Below, piece by piece: positions 1 through 7,363 of a stretch of DNA of 34,496 nt. The DNA lies in the IMG/VR virus record IMGVR_UViG_3300031884_000080, positions 1 to 34,496 of that record, one strand, 5' to 3'. Numbering within the stretch: position 1 is the stretch's first letter; each line of letters begins with the position of its first letter. Origin of the DNA: a virus. A program made the translations under genes and the position numbers. Under the pieces are notes generated by a model. That model made no database searches. It worked only from the letters and a program-made list of their open reading frames with translations, and was not told where the DNA came from.

Positions 1-65
1 CATTAAGAATGTTCTATTTGTATAATAGGTGACTAGCATATATAGTAGGGTAGCGAGATAGATCA

Positions 66-443
66 TTAGATCTCTCCCGCCCCCTCATCTTCATCCTTAT
101 TTAGAATTTGATTTCTCAAATCCGTGACATCTCCGTGTATGTGAGACAGTAAATCATAAGTCTGTTTTGTCAGCTTTATGTTTCTGGTTGATAACAACCG
201 ATCCCTGTCAGATTCCGTCTCTGTAGCAAGGAGAATGAGGCTGGAGATTAGAATAGCCTCTAGCGAAACTATCATGGTTAGAAGTCCATAAGGGAATGAT
301 TCAACGTTGAATATAATCCAACATGCAAACCATATAATATGCCCAAGGATAAACCAAGGATTGCCTGCTGCTCTCGCAGCGACAGTAGCAAATTCCTCTA
401 TAGAGTTCTCTATATATCTTATTACTTTTTTCAGTTCATTCAC
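66..443 (-). CDS. DUF1003-like small membrane protein
   Basis: Small inner-membrane protein. Two adjacent hydrophobic segments (about residues 28-47 and 50-73 of the short form), the second containing MIVSLEAILISS followed by a polar stretch with repeated Asp and Arg, match the layout of DUF1003 proteins, whose function is unknown. The frame stays open to a GTG at 476, but an extended -10 box (478-486) ends next to that codon, so the transcript would begin inside the longer reading frame. I therefore prefer the GTG at 443, although its GAAGAG element is very close. The start is uncertain. The C-terminus is very acidic. Confidence 0.6.
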   Translation of the reverse strand: MNELKKVIRYIENSIEEFATVAARAAGNPWFILGHIIWFACWIIFNVESFPYGLLTMIVSLEAILISSLILLATETESDRDRLLSTRNIKLTKQTYDLLSHIHGDVTDLRNQILNKDEDEGAGEI

Positions 444-477
444 CTCTTCAGCACAAGTAAAAACTAGTGCTAGCACT

Positions 478-486
478 ATTATATCA
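478..486 (-). promoter_or_regulatory. Extended -10 promoter (TGATATAAT) for the DUF1003-like gene
   Basis: Minus-strand TGATATAAT, the same element found upstream of the SSB-like, nucleotide-sugar dehydrogenase, hsp20 and 34138-start genes. Predicted start of transcription is near 471. Confidence 0.5.
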
Positions 487-508
487 GTGAATGATTAATT
501 AATTAAAT

Positions 509-745
509 CTATTCAAGGTTGGTTTTGAAAGTATCTGCCTTTGCAAGCTGAACCTTATTCATAGTATCATTGAAATTTGCCATATAACTGTTGATAATAA
601 ATACTACATCATCAACAACATCTTTAATGACCTCTTCTGTTGTCTCTTCAAGAACACCATTAATTGCCTTATGTTCAATATATTCAACAGCAACGCTATA
701 AATAATGCTATCCAAGTCTTGCGGACTCAAAGGTACTTCTGCCAT
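509..745 (-). CDS. Hypothetical acidic protein, 78 aa
   Basis: Not recognised. Predicted helical protein without Cys or membrane segment, rich in Val, Ile, Glu and Asp. The start is well supported by AAGGAGA six bases or so upstream of ATG. It follows the 54-aa ORF by about ten bases and is probably cotranscribed with thyX. Confidence 0.65.
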   Translation of the reverse strand: MAEVPLSPQDLDSIIYSVAVEYIEHKAINGVLEETTEEVIKDVVDDVVFIINSYMANFNDTMNKVQLAKADTFKTNLE

Positions 746-755
746 TTACTTCTCC

Positions 756-920
756 TTATTTCCTTGTTCTAACATTTTCTGCAATCCACATTTTGAGATT
801 AAGTATTTGCTCTACTGTGAGTGGATCTAATTCATTAACTAATTCCTGTGAGATTAGAATTTCATCAATCTCATCTGCAATTTGTGCACGGGTCTCTGCC
901 CTAATCTCATCCTCGTTCAA
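756..920 (-). CDS. Hypothetical 54-aa protein overlapping the end of thyX
   Basis: Open frame of 54 codons filling the gap between thyX and the next gene. It starts at a TTG at 920 preceded by GGAGAG (inside the thyX coding end) and overlaps thyX by 14 bases, the same coupled overlap seen at 5027/5040. Helical, acidic first half (several Glu and Asp), ending in a short basic tail. No family recognised. The fit between the flanking genes and the ribosome-binding site is the evidence. Confidence 0.5.
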   Translation of the reverse strand: MNEDEIRAETRAQIADEIDEILISQELVNELDPLTVEQILNLKMWIAENVRTRK

Positions 921-1608
921 TTTCTCTCCAAATATTCATAGTCTCTGGAAATGCTTTAGTAGTTAATTCATTAACTGCCTTTGCATATTCTTGAATTTCA
1001 ACCTGTGCATCATGTGGCAATCTCTGTCCTAGGAATGTCATGACACCTTGAAGGCTTACTGTCCACCGCCATCTTACATACATACCATATGCGGGTAAGA
1101 ATAGTCTGGCTAATTCTGGTGCTACTCCGTGATCAATTGCTTCGTGATAAAGCCTAATACCATGCTCTACTAAATCAAATAACTTATTGCTAAAATCTCT
1201 ACCCATGTCAGAATTTAATGCAGGTCCAGAACCCTGTTTAGAATTTTCAGGCTTTGATCTCCATGAGTAATAATCTGGAATATAAAATTCTTCTTGCTCT
1301 GTAATATAGCGACGAGAAGATTCATTCCAACCATTTTGATCATCAATATGTGTAGATGCAACTGCATACTTCCACCATTGACGGGCTACCATCAGTGGGG
1401 CGTACACTTCAAAAGTAAGAGCAGCGTGGCGGAGTGGTGATGTGTGTTCCTCCCTAATCAAAAAATTGATTAGCTTAACATCTTTTTCATTAAACTCCGC
1501 CGATTCCTTGTCATAACTGACACGGGCTGCATTTACTATAGATAAGTCATCACCAAGAACATCAACTAGGCGAACGTATCCCTTATCTAAAACTGAGATT
1601 TTATCCAT
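907..1608 (-). CDS. thyX: Flavin-dependent thymidylate synthase ThyX
   Basis: Makes dTMP from dUMP using FAD, NADPH and methylene-THF, securing thymidine for phage DNA. 233 aa, normal for ThyX. Family signs are HTSP with a following His (residues 55-61), the substrate-binding region around RQWW (76-79) through NESSRRY (95-101), LARLFLPAY (166-174) and RLPHDAQVEIQEYA (196-209), which matches the conserved R-x-x-x-HAQ-x-EI tail of the fold. The usual ThyX motif RHRx7S is altered: the position of RHR reads KYA and about six extra residues lie before NESSRRY. The ATG overlaps the stop of the upstream DUF4406-type gene by one base. Confidence 0.9.
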   Translation of the reverse strand: MDKISVLDKGYVRLVDVLGDDLSIVNAARVSYDKESAEFNEKDVKLINFLIREEHTSPLRHAALTFEVYAPLMVARQWWKYAVASTHIDDQNGWNESSRRYITEQEEFYIPDYYSWRSKPENSKQGSGPALNSDMGRDFSNKLFDLVEHGIRLYHEAIDHGVAPELARLFLPAYGMYVRWRWTVSLQGVMTFLGQRLPHDAQVEIQEYAKAVNELTTKAFPETMNIWREIERG

Positions 1609-2612
1609 TAATCAATTATACCTTCTGGACTTTCATCTGTCCACTTATCCCAATATGGAATACCTTTGTCATCATAATCATCCCATAGGGCATTATCTAA
1701 ATCATATTTGGCTCGGGCTTCTTCAACAAAGTCAACGATTCTTTGACGACGCATTCTCTCATCTTCCCGTACCTTACGAGACTTTTTCAACAACTTCTTA
1801 TTTTGTTTAATTGAGCTTTCAAGTTTCGATTCTGCTTTCAAAGAAAGGCGGGCACGGCGATCTGCTTCCTGGCGGACCATATCTAGCGTTTCAAAGTATC
1901 CTGCCCCATCTACTCTATTATCTCTTTTGGGCTTATTGACTTCTCTGCTAATTTTGAGTCCTACCATACATAATGAGACTTGCTCGGCACTAACAGGAAT
2001 ACCTAAAATTGCTGACCAAATTTGGGCTGTACGGCTAAAATCATCATATGGATGACCATATGCTGACCCTCTATCACCATGCACAAGTCTTTGTGCTTCT
2101 TCCAATATGGTCTCATGATCTGTATCCGTAGTATCTACAGTATTTTTATGTGAGACATAATCACCAAATTCTGGCGAACCTTGAATTTTTTGGATTGTTT
2201 CTGTTTTCGGCTCACTGCCTTTCACATACATATCCATAATATTTTGCACCATATCACGAGCATTGTCTGAATTCTTAAATAGTCTTTGTACTTGTCTTGT
2301 GTTTGTATACAAAAATACGTTCTTCCCAGTGGAAACGGCTACCAAAAGCTCCATGATGCATCCAACGCTTCTCTCCCACCCTTCCATGACAACAACGGCT
2401 GCAGAGTCTAGAATAGCCTCGTAATCGTGTTCCATGTAGGTTGTCCAAGCTAAGTCAGTCTTGCCATTGAACGATTCAGCTGGATTAAATACAGTGTAGC
2501 CATTCTTGCGAAGGTGCTGTGCTGCTTGATGAAATGCTGGAAAGTTGAAGTCATCACGACCCGTCATTGGGCCTGACAAATAAAAGTGATTAGTTAGTTT
2601 CTTTGACATCAT
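1608..2612 (-). CDS. Fusion of DUF4406 (deoxyribosyltransferase-like) and DUF6378-like domains
   Basis: Residues about 10-105 carry YLSGPMTG (11-18), a conserved NPAE and ERSVGCIMEL (80-89), as in DUF4406 and the nucleoside 2-deoxyribosyltransferase superfamily, which bind and cleave nucleosides or nucleotides. Residues about 168-255 (HGDRGSAYGHP at 178-188, then a Lys/Arg-rich stretch ending DGAGY) match a phage domain that I believe is DUF6378. A charged coiled-coil-like segment follows and then an acidic, Trp-rich tail. Phages often encode the two domains separately. Spacing from AAGGA favours the second ATG (2609). Next to thyX it fits a nucleotide-metabolism role, but the reaction is not known. 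Confidence 0.75.
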   Translation of the reverse strand: MMSKKLTNHFYLSGPMTGRDDFNFPAFHQAAQHLRKNGYTVFNPAESFNGKTDLAWTTYMEHDYEAILDSAAVVVMEGWERSVGCIMELLVAVSTGKNVFLYTNTRQVQRLFKNSDNARDMVQNIMDMYVKGSEPKTETIQKIQGSPEFGDYVSHKNTVDTTDTDHETILEEAQRLVHGDRGSAYGHPYDDFSRTAQIWSAILGIPVSAEQVSLCMVGLKISREVNKPKRDNRVDGAGYFETLDMVRQEADRRARLSLKAESKLESSIKQNKKLLKKSRKVREDERMRRQRIVDFVEEARAKYDLDNALWDDYDDKGIPYWDKWTDESPEGIID

Positions 2613-2817
2613 CTTCCTTAGTTGTAGGTCTTAGATAATCTTGAATGAATTTTGTGCCTGCTGGATCAGATTCCTTTAGCTTCAAATCTTTTCCATACTT
2701 ACCCATAAGCTTTACAATGTATTCTAGGTTAGTTACAGTCTTATGTTTCTTTGCGACTACCTTTGCTCTACGCTTATGGCCACGAGCCTGAGCCTTCTTA
2801 CCAATTCCTTTTTTCAT
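2590..2817 (-). CDS. Hypothetical basic protein, 75 aa
   Basis: Not recognised. The first 27 residues are dominated by Lys and Arg, suggesting nucleic-acid binding, and the rest looks helical with an acidic end. It overlaps the following gene by 23 bases and touches the groES stop codon, so it sits in a tightly coupled operon. Confidence 0.6.
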   Translation of the reverse strand: MKKGIGKKAQARGHKRRAKVVAKKHKTVTNLEYIVKLMGKYGKDLKLKESDPAGTKFIQDYLRPTTKEDDVKETN

Positions 2818-3122
2818 TATTCCTCATATCCAAATAGAACACTGCTGTTGATAAAGTAATACTTCTTACCTTCTGAATCCTTAATCTCTGTTGCATGATT
2901 AGGAGAGTAATATACTACCATCCCCACCTTTATTGTGTCAACTGGGTACAAGTTGCCGTTAAATCCGCTTACTTCACCTGGGCCAATGTCAACTACAACT
3001 CCCTTATGAAGATCTTGCTCTGTTGCTGATGATGTCAATACGAGTCCAGATGCGGTCTTTGACTCTGTTACTTCAATCTCTTCAACTAAAATAAGCTTAC
3101 CTAGTGGTTTAATATTCGTCAT
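2817..3122 (-). CDS. groES: GroES-like co-chaperonin
   Basis: 101 aa, the usual Cpn10 length. It begins with IKPLGKLILVEEIE, continues with TASGLVL, corresponding to the mobile loop, then HKGVVVDIGPG and a C-terminal strand ending in VLFGYEE. GroES caps the host GroEL ring, and phage versions (T4 gp31 is the classic case) allow folding of phage proteins. No GroEL is seen here, so it would work with the host chaperonin. It overlaps the upstream zinc protein by 14 bases. Confidence 0.88.
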   Translation of the reverse strand: MTNIKPLGKLILVEEIEVTESKTASGLVLTSSATEQDLHKGVVVDIGPGEVSGFNGNLYPVDTIKVGMVVYYSPNHATEIKDSEGKKYYFINSSVLFGYEE

Positions 3123-3339
3123 TTTCTTCCTCTTCTTCCATTTCCATTTCTATATAATCTGGGTTGTCCAGTGGTGTTGCTATAGTATATCGTGTTGCAC
3201 ATTCAGCACACAAGCCATCTGTGCCATACATGCCAATTTCATAGTCATCTGGGTCTATAGTAATCCATGTCATGAATCTCTTTGAATTACAATTAGGGCA
3301 TTCTGATGATGGAATGCCTGTATAGTCTATCCCGCTCAT
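3109..3339 (-). CDS. Small zinc-ribbon protein, 76 aa
   Basis: Two CxxC pairs, CPNC near residue 14 and CAEC near residue 44, are spaced as in a zinc ribbon. The C-terminus is a run of Glu with Met. Target unknown. It overlaps its neighbours by a few bases on both sides, as part of the same operon. Confidence 0.65.
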   Translation of the reverse strand: MSGIDYTGIPSSECPNCNSKRFMTWITIDPDDYEIGMYGTDGLCAECATRYTIATPLDNPDYIEMEMEEEEENDEY

Positions 3340-3521
3340 CCTAGGTATTTTATCCTAGCGACAGTCATGCACGGATCCCCGCCTTCATCCCATTCTGCAA
3401 GTTCATCTTCATTCATGTAGTTATATCCACCATCATGAGTTTGACAAAATGGTTCTGTAATCCAATCATTTGCAAGGCCAATACGGTACCAATCCTCAAA
3501 GGATTTATCTTCATTTTCCAT
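3336..3521 (-). CDS. Conserved-type phage protein, 61 aa
   Basis: A short protein with W-YRIGLANDWI, FCQTHDG and DEGGDPC, a combination I know from small uncharacterised actinobacteriophage proteins. Two Cys and one His could bind a metal. Function unknown. It is coupled (4-base overlap) to the downstream zinc protein. Confidence 0.65.
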   Translation of the reverse strand: MENEDKSFEDWYRIGLANDWITEPFCQTHDGGYNYMNEDELAEWDEGGDPCMTVARIKYLG

Positions 3522-3533
3522 GATTATTCTTTT

Positions 3534-4082
3534 CTACTTGATATTCTTATTTGCTTTTTGCTGTCTTACTATTTGAAACGGAGCAGATGTATAAACATCG
3601 TTGTTAGCAGCAATCTCTAGTGCCTTCTCTACAGAAGCACCAGCGTACAACGCACCAATGGCAATCGGTGAGCCTGAGCCTACACCGTAAATCCCGTCAC
3701 CATTCAGGATAACACTAAAATCATCACCTATATCAAAGATCTCACCATCAAATGCGAATAGCATATTGAATCCACTGTCTTTGTCCTCTTGATTAGGCTT
3801 CCAACCATTCTCTTCCAAACATTCTCTCATGGCTGGAACAAACTTGGTAATCATAAAATGATACAAATCTTTTCTGTCTGAAACTGTTGGGACTGGTGGA
3901 ATAAAGATATGTTGTAGGATGTCGCATGGTTGAACATCACCACTTCCTGCAATCAAGAAACCATTCTTCTTAGATATCTTTTCCATTAATGCATGATTAT
4001 GTCTACGGGTACCGTCAGTCACCTGAGTGTCTGCCCCCATAATTACATTTCCATTCTTAGCCACACCAACAATTGTTGTCAT
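3534..4082 (-). CDS. Proteasome beta / HslV-like N-terminal nucleophile hydrolase
   Basis: 182 aa, the size of HslV. The sequence opens MTTIVGVAKNGNVIMGADTQ: removal of Met would expose Thr1, and Asp18, Lys35 and the later AGSGD and YGVGSGSPIAIGALYAG blocks match catalytic and structural elements of the proteasome fold. LEIAANNDVYTSAPFQIV resembles the end of beta subunits. It has no propeptide, like HslV. No ATPase partner (HslU, Mpa) is in the window, so it may act alone, with a host unfoldase, or as a virion-processing hydrolase. It lies beside GroES and thioredoxin. Confidence 0.82.
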   Translation of the reverse strand: MTTIVGVAKNGNVIMGADTQVTDGTRRHNHALMEKISKKNGFLIAGSGDVQPCDILQHIFIPPVPTVSDRKDLYHFMITKFVPAMRECLEENGWKPNQEDKDSGFNMLFAFDGEIFDIGDDFSVILNGDGIYGVGSGSPIAIGALYAGASVEKALEIAANNDVYTSAPFQIVRQQKANKNIK

Positions 4083-4083
4083 T

Positions 4084-4362
4084 TTACTCCTTAGATTTAA
4101 TTAATATGTCTATGCCATCCATGTCAATTGTTTTATCAACTATCTTCATGGTCATCGGAGATGACATTTTATTCAGAATCGCAGATAATGTTTTCTGTAT
4201 TAAAGCTAAAGAACCAACGATTGAAACACATACGAAGAACACTAAATCAAGTTCAATGCTCATATGATGTCTTACATGGTAAGACCCATAAATAGCGGGT
4301 GCCACAAACATGGCTGCTCCCACCAATGCATCTAATGACTTAGATACTGCTGATCTCTTCAT
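4084..4362 (-). CDS. Small membrane protein, about 92 aa
   Basis: Two hydrophobic segments (around ALVGAAMFVAPAIYGSY and LDLVFFVCVSIVGSLALI) with short loops, no recognised family. The frame extends to 4410, but that would overlap thioredoxin by 71 bases. The ATG at 4362 has GAGG six bases upstream and leaves a 23-base overlap, so I use it. Confidence 0.6.
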   Translation of the reverse strand: MKRSAVSKSLDALVGAAMFVAPAIYGSYHVRHHMSIELDLVFFVCVSIVGSLALIQKTLSAILNKMSSPMTMKIVDKTIDMDGIDILIKSKE

Positions 4363-4639
4363 GTAGATCCTCGTAATTTCTGCCCTTAAGCCTCTTTGAC
4401 TCTTCGCCATTTTCTAGAACAAATATCTGAGGAATACTTTGAATGCCATATTTATTTAAATAAGTAGATTCAATCTTATCCACATCAACTACATAGTAGT
4501 TATTTGCATCATCTTGCATAGCTAATTTAGCATATTGTGGCTTTAATTGCTTACAAGGGCCACACCATTCTGCTGAAAAGTATACAATAGCTTTCGGGTC
4601 CTGGCTAATTTTAGCCATATCATTGGTAATTTCTAACAT
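4340..4639 (-). CDS. trx: Thioredoxin
   Basis: Thiol-disulfide reductant. The active site WCGPC is at residues 25-29, preceded by YFSAE, and the cis-proline loop SIPQIFV has Pro70, both at the normal spacing. 99 aa is the usual length. Phage thioredoxins serve ribonucleotide reductase or phage redox control. No reductase gene is visible here. A TATAAT at 4651-4656, inside the end of the upstream gene, may give an extra promoter, and AGGAA precedes ATG. Confidence 0.92.
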   Translation of the reverse strand: MLEITNDMAKISQDPKAIVYFSAEWCGPCKQLKPQYAKLAMQDDANNYYVVDVDKIESTYLNKYGIQSIPQIFVLENGEESKRLKGRNYEDLHEEISSI

Positions 4640-4651
4640 AATATATTCCTA

Positions 4652-4882
4652 TTATACTATAAGTTCATTCGCAAGGATGTCCTCGCCTAAATATCTACGT
4701 TTTAGGATGAAATCCCGCACATATTCTGGGCCTTTTTGCCTTCCAGCCAGCACTACAACCCATCTTGGCTCCATCTTATTCTCCAAGCAGGTTGAGCATA
4801 GAAAAAGGTCAACTCCATGCAACAATTCGGACTTCTTTGCGTTCAGGTCATTTTTCTGTTTATTACAAGAAAAACACTTCAT
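4652..4882 (-). CDS. Small zinc-finger phage protein, 76 aa
   Basis: CFSC at residues 3-6 and CSTC about 27 residues later form a zinc-finger-like pair of knuckles. The rest, MEPRWVVVLAGRQKGPEYV then YLGEDILANEL, resembles a recurring actinobacteriophage family of unknown role. Its ATG overlaps the stop of the 52-aa ORF upstream (TAATG). Confidence 0.7.
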   Translation of the reverse strand: MKCFSCNKQKNDLNAKKSELLHGVDLFLCSTCLENKMEPRWVVVLAGRQKGPEYVRDFILKRRYLGEDILANELIV

Positions 4883-5040
4883 TATATTCCCTCTTCCAGA
4901 TCATCATCTAAAAATTCGATTTCTTCATTTTCTATAAACACATCATACTCAATGCCACCGTAATAATACTTGACACGAGATGCATGTGCACCTTCGGTAA
5001 CTAACTCAGCATACAATTGTTCCTCTTTAAGAAACACCAT
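4882..5040 (-). CDS. Hypothetical acidic protein, 52 aa
   Basis: Fills the gap exactly: starts 14 bases inside the upstream gene and ends at a TAATG junction with the zinc-finger gene. Sequence begins MVFLKEEQLYAEL and ends in a run of Asp and Glu. No family recognised. The ribosome-binding site is weak, so translation probably depends on coupling. Confidence 0.55.
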   Translation of the reverse strand: MVFLKEEQLYAELVTEGAHASRVKYYYGGIEYDVFIENEEIEFLDDDLEEGI

Positions 5041-5293
5041 TCTGCTTCTTGGCATATCTAACTCCCTCTAGTTCACAACGAGTTCCATAAGATTCAATTA
5101 CTTGCTTGCACAAAAGAAGATATTCCATGATATCTGCTCTTTTATCTATATCGTATTGCATTACATTTTCTTCAAATACGCATAGTGCTACCCAATCAGG
5201 CATAAGTTTTACTTGAAGTTTAAGATCCTTTACAGGCTTCCTAACACCTCTAATAGCCTTAGCCATCTCTACATTATAAAATACTTTTGCCAT
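5027..5293 (-). CDS. Hypothetical protein, 88 aa
   Basis: Not recognised. Mixed helix and strand composition with a basic N-terminal third and two Cys. It overlaps the whiB 3' end by 20 bases and is probably translated by coupling. Confidence 0.6.
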   Translation of the reverse strand: MAKVFYNVEMAKAIRGVRKPVKDLKLQVKLMPDWVALCVFEENVMQYDIDKRADIMEYLLLCKQVIESYGTRCELEGVRYAKKQNGVS

Positions 5294-5594
5294 GTATCTT
5301 TCTTAACTGTGCCCATACTTCTTTTGTCTTATGTACATTGTTTTGCCTATCTGTGCGCCCAAGATTCATAAAAATCCCGCCCCAGACACCTTTTTCTTTG
5401 TTAGATACGCCCTCTGCATAACACTGTTTGATTACAGGACAGCTTAGGCAGACTTGATCAGCAGTTTTTGCAATTACTGGGTCAGTCTCATAGTCATCAT
5501 AGAACCAATTGATGTTCATGCCCTTGCATGCAGCAATATGATACCAGCGAACGTCTTCTGGGTCAATGCCCAGATCTTTAAGTATTTGTGACAT
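5274..5594 (-). CDS. whiB: WhiB-family iron-sulfur regulator
   Basis: Four cysteines at C23, C49, C52 and C58 (pattern C-x25-C-x2-C-x5-C) and GVWGG at 69-73 are the hallmark of Wbl proteins, which carry a 4Fe-4S cluster and bind the primary sigma factor region 4. The family is confined to Actinobacteria and their phages, so it is the best host clue in the window. The basic C-terminal end would contact DNA. It probably redirects host or phage transcription, as reported for the mycobacteriophage TM4 WhiB. Confidence 0.93.
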   Translation of the reverse strand: MSQILKDLGIDPEDVRWYHIAACKGMNINWFYDDYETDPVIAKTADQVCLSCPVIKQCYAEGVSNKEKGVWGGIFMNLGRTDRQNNVHKTKEVWAQLRKIHGKSIL

Positions 5595-5811
5595 ATTTTA
5601 CAGGTAACTTCCAATTCCCTTTCTCTGTCAGAGGAAACTTATTTGCATAACCCCATTTGCCATTCTTGAAAAGACCATTAGGCTGTGTATAACCATTATG
5701 TCCTGGAGACCACTTAACAATTGTGTAACCATCCCAATAAAATCCTTTATTCTTATTTTTCTCCACAAACTCATGTGCTTGTGCGTAGTTAAGCTCTACG
5801 ATATTTGACAT
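5578..5811 (-). CDS. Hypothetical protein, 77 aa
   Basis: Not assigned to a family. Rich in Tyr, Trp, Gly and Asn (FYWDGYTIVKWSPGHNGYTQ), suggesting a small beta-sheet domain. It overlaps whiB by 17 bases and its ATG overlaps the stop of the 39-aa ORF (TAATG). Confidence 0.6.
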   Translation of the reverse strand: MSNIVELNYAQAHEFVEKNKNKGFYWDGYTIVKWSPGHNGYTQPNGLFKNGKWGYANKFPLTEKGNWKLPVKYVTNT

Positions 5812-5930
5812 TATATTCCTTTTTCTAGTTTATTGGACTTTTCTTTTTCCTGCTTTTGCATAATTTCTGCAATTATACGTAGACTCTCTGCGATTTCTCT
5901 TAGAGAACGTTGTATCATTATATCACTCAT
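5811..5930 (-). CDS. Hypothetical 39-aa helical protein
   Basis: ATG at 5930 preceded by AAGG at about eight bases. Ends at TAATG with the next gene. The sequence is one amphipathic helix, first Arg/Glu/Ile-rich and then Gln/Lys/Glu-rich, probably coiled-coil. No family recognised. Confidence 0.5.
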   Translation of the reverse strand: MSDIMIQRSLREIAESLRIIAEIMQKQEKEKSNKLEKGI

Positions 5931-5948
5931 ATATATACCTTGTCAATC

Positions 5949-6326
5949 CTATTCTTCATAAATTGCTGCTGGAATACCAAACTCTTCTAGTAGTTTGATA
6001 GTTGTTCTAGTTCTACGGTCTCTTGTTGAAAATACAATGGCAGCATCCGCCCCATTTTCAATCATATAATAATCATTTAATTCAGGAGATTTGTTCTTTC
6101 TAACTATCTCTTCTTTGATTTTGTACCCATTGTCACGGATCATTTTTTCCACTTTGCCAATGTATTCAGTGACCATGTTTTCAGCACCAACTGACCCAGC
6201 ATGGACAAATATCAAGGATTTGTCATCTGGACGTGCTTCTTTTGCATCCTGAATTAAAATAGTCATATACCGCATCAAATCGGTATAGCTCTTCCATTCT
6301 CTACTACCTATTACAAGTATCTTCAT
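5949..6326 (-). CDS. SLOG / YspA-like Rossmann protein (DUF2493-type)
   Basis: Starts MKILVIGSREW, the nucleotide-binding first strand and loop of the SLOG superfamily, with a second conserved FVHAGSVGAENM near residue 40 and an ending DAAIVFST..T..TI typical of the same fold. SLOG proteins bind or process nucleotides or nucleotide-derived signals. In phages these short versions are common and unassigned. GAGAGG precedes ATG. It has its own promoter with a hairpin at the predicted 5' end. Confidence 0.75.
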   Translation of the reverse strand: MKILVIGSREWKSYTDLMRYMTILIQDAKEARPDDKSLIFVHAGSVGAENMVTEYIGKVEKMIRDNGYKIKEEIVRKNKSPELNDYYMIENGADAAIVFSTRDRRTRTTIKLLEEFGIPAAIYEE

Positions 6327-6344
6327 AACTGCCTCTCATAAACA

Positions 6345-6370
6345 CAGAAGATCGGTTGCCCGACCTTCTG
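6345..6370 (-). other. 5'-leader hairpin with GNRA tetraloop
   Basis: In the minus-strand RNA, 11 pairs (CAGAAGGUCGG with CCGAUCUUCUG, one G-U) close a GCAA loop. Its base coincides with the predicted transcription start of the SLOG gene. No U-tract follows, so it is more likely a 5' stabiliser than a terminator. Confidence 0.65.
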
Positions 6371-6376
6371 ATGTAT

Positions 6377-6385
6377 ATTGTATCA
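6377..6385 (-). promoter_or_regulatory. Extended -10 promoter (TGATACAAT) for the SLOG gene
   Basis: Extended -10 element; the seventh base downstream is about 6370, the foot of the hairpin at 6345-6370. No clear -35. Confidence 0.5.
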
Positions 6386-6397
6386 TTGTTGTTTTTA

Positions 6398-7348
6398 TTA
6401 ATCTACTGGAACAAAAAATCCGCCCCATGCTGACTTAGCCATATTCTTAGTCCAGTCATCTGGTAGCAAACTTGTCTTACCCATAGCTTTTGCACGGGAA
6501 ATGATATGGGCCTTAGCCTTATCATAATCCTTTGCTCTTCCAACTGCCTGAATAGCATTCTTTAAATCTTCTTCGCTCTCAATTGGGAATGATCCGTCTG
6601 GCATTGCCTTCTTATCATGTGCCAATTCTTTGCGACGGCGATCTGAGAATTGCTTCTTCGCAAAATAATTTTCAGCATCATCAGCAAGCTTTTTCATTTC
6701 TTGCTCTTTAGCCTCATCCTCTGATGATTCAGATTCTTCTTCCTTTGCTGACTCTGCCTCGCCTGCAGACTTTTCAATCTCTGTTGTATTTTCTGTAGTT
6801 GAGTCAGAACCATCAGCAGGGGCACTCTTAGACATCCCATCGCATGCACACAAGTGCATAGCTTTGTTGCAATCTGGACAAGCATCGCCACCGCATGATT
6901 GGCATACGCTTGCTGCTTTAGCCATAGGCTCTGTAGTTTCGCCAGATGCTGGTGCTTCTGTTGTAGTGTTAGCAGTTGTTCCAACTGTAGTTGGCTCAAT
7001 CTCTGCTGATTTTGTAATAGCAATTTGACTTTGTGGGTCTGGTTCTGTAGTTGATGTTCCAGCCATATTATAAGCTGTCTCTGTTGTTGTAGATGTCTCC
7101 ACATCTAGTGTTTTTTCCGTTGTCATTGTTTCACCGCCATTCGTAAATAAGTCTGAGTTAAACATTGAAGAAATATCTTCATTTGTAGTTGTGACATTTT
7201 GTTGAACATAATGCTCTAAATGATTATCGCTAGGTTCGCTGTGACTGCTACTAGATGAAGAAAATGGAGAGACAACGCCTGGATTTGATGTCCAGGATTT
7301 TAAAATTTCTGCAGTTAACTTTACTACCTTGCCGTATATACTCTCCAT
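6398..7348 (-). CDS. Thr/Ser-rich protein with Cys cluster and C-terminal DUF6582-like domain
   Basis: 316 aa in three parts. Residues 1-145 are low-complexity, Thr/Ser/Glu-rich and probably disordered. Residues 149-169 hold six Cys in CxxC-like spacing (C149, C152, C157, C160, C167, C169), likely a zinc site. After an acidic linker, residues about 236-300 carry ELAHDKKAMPDGSFPI and DLKNAIQAVGRAKDYDKAKAHI, a domain I know from the ends of phage capsid, protease and portal-associated proteins (DUF6582-like). A virion or head-assembly role is an inference. The gene starts at 7348 with AGGAGGAA upstream. Confidence 0.7.
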   Translation of the reverse strand: MESIYGKVVKLTAEILKSWTSNPGVVSPFSSSSSSHSEPSDNHLEHYVQQNVTTTNEDISSMFNSDLFTNGGETMTTEKTLDVETSTTTETAYNMAGTSTTEPDPQSQIAITKSAEIEPTTVGTTANTTTEAPASGETTEPMAKAASVCQSCGGDACPDCNKAMHLCACDGMSKSAPADGSDSTTENTTEIEKSAGEAESAKEEESESSEDEAKEQEMKKLADDAENYFAKKQFSDRRRKELAHDKKAMPDGSFPIESEEDLKNAIQAVGRAKDYDKAKAHIISRAKAMGKTSLLPDDWTKNMAKSAWGGFFVPVD

Positions 7349-7363
7349 TGTTCCTCCTTCAAA

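Noticed and set aside
1-65. Gene start at positions 1-3 and a plus-strand TATAAT at 20-25
   Set aside because: ATG on the minus strand at the very edge has no visible ribosome-binding site and its body is outside the window; the plus-strand box has no gene after it. I see only a weak hairpin near 50-75.
6694-7104. Gln/Leu-rich 136-codon minus-strand frame
   Set aside because: Out-of-frame shadow of the Thr-rich repeat region of the 6398-7348 gene.
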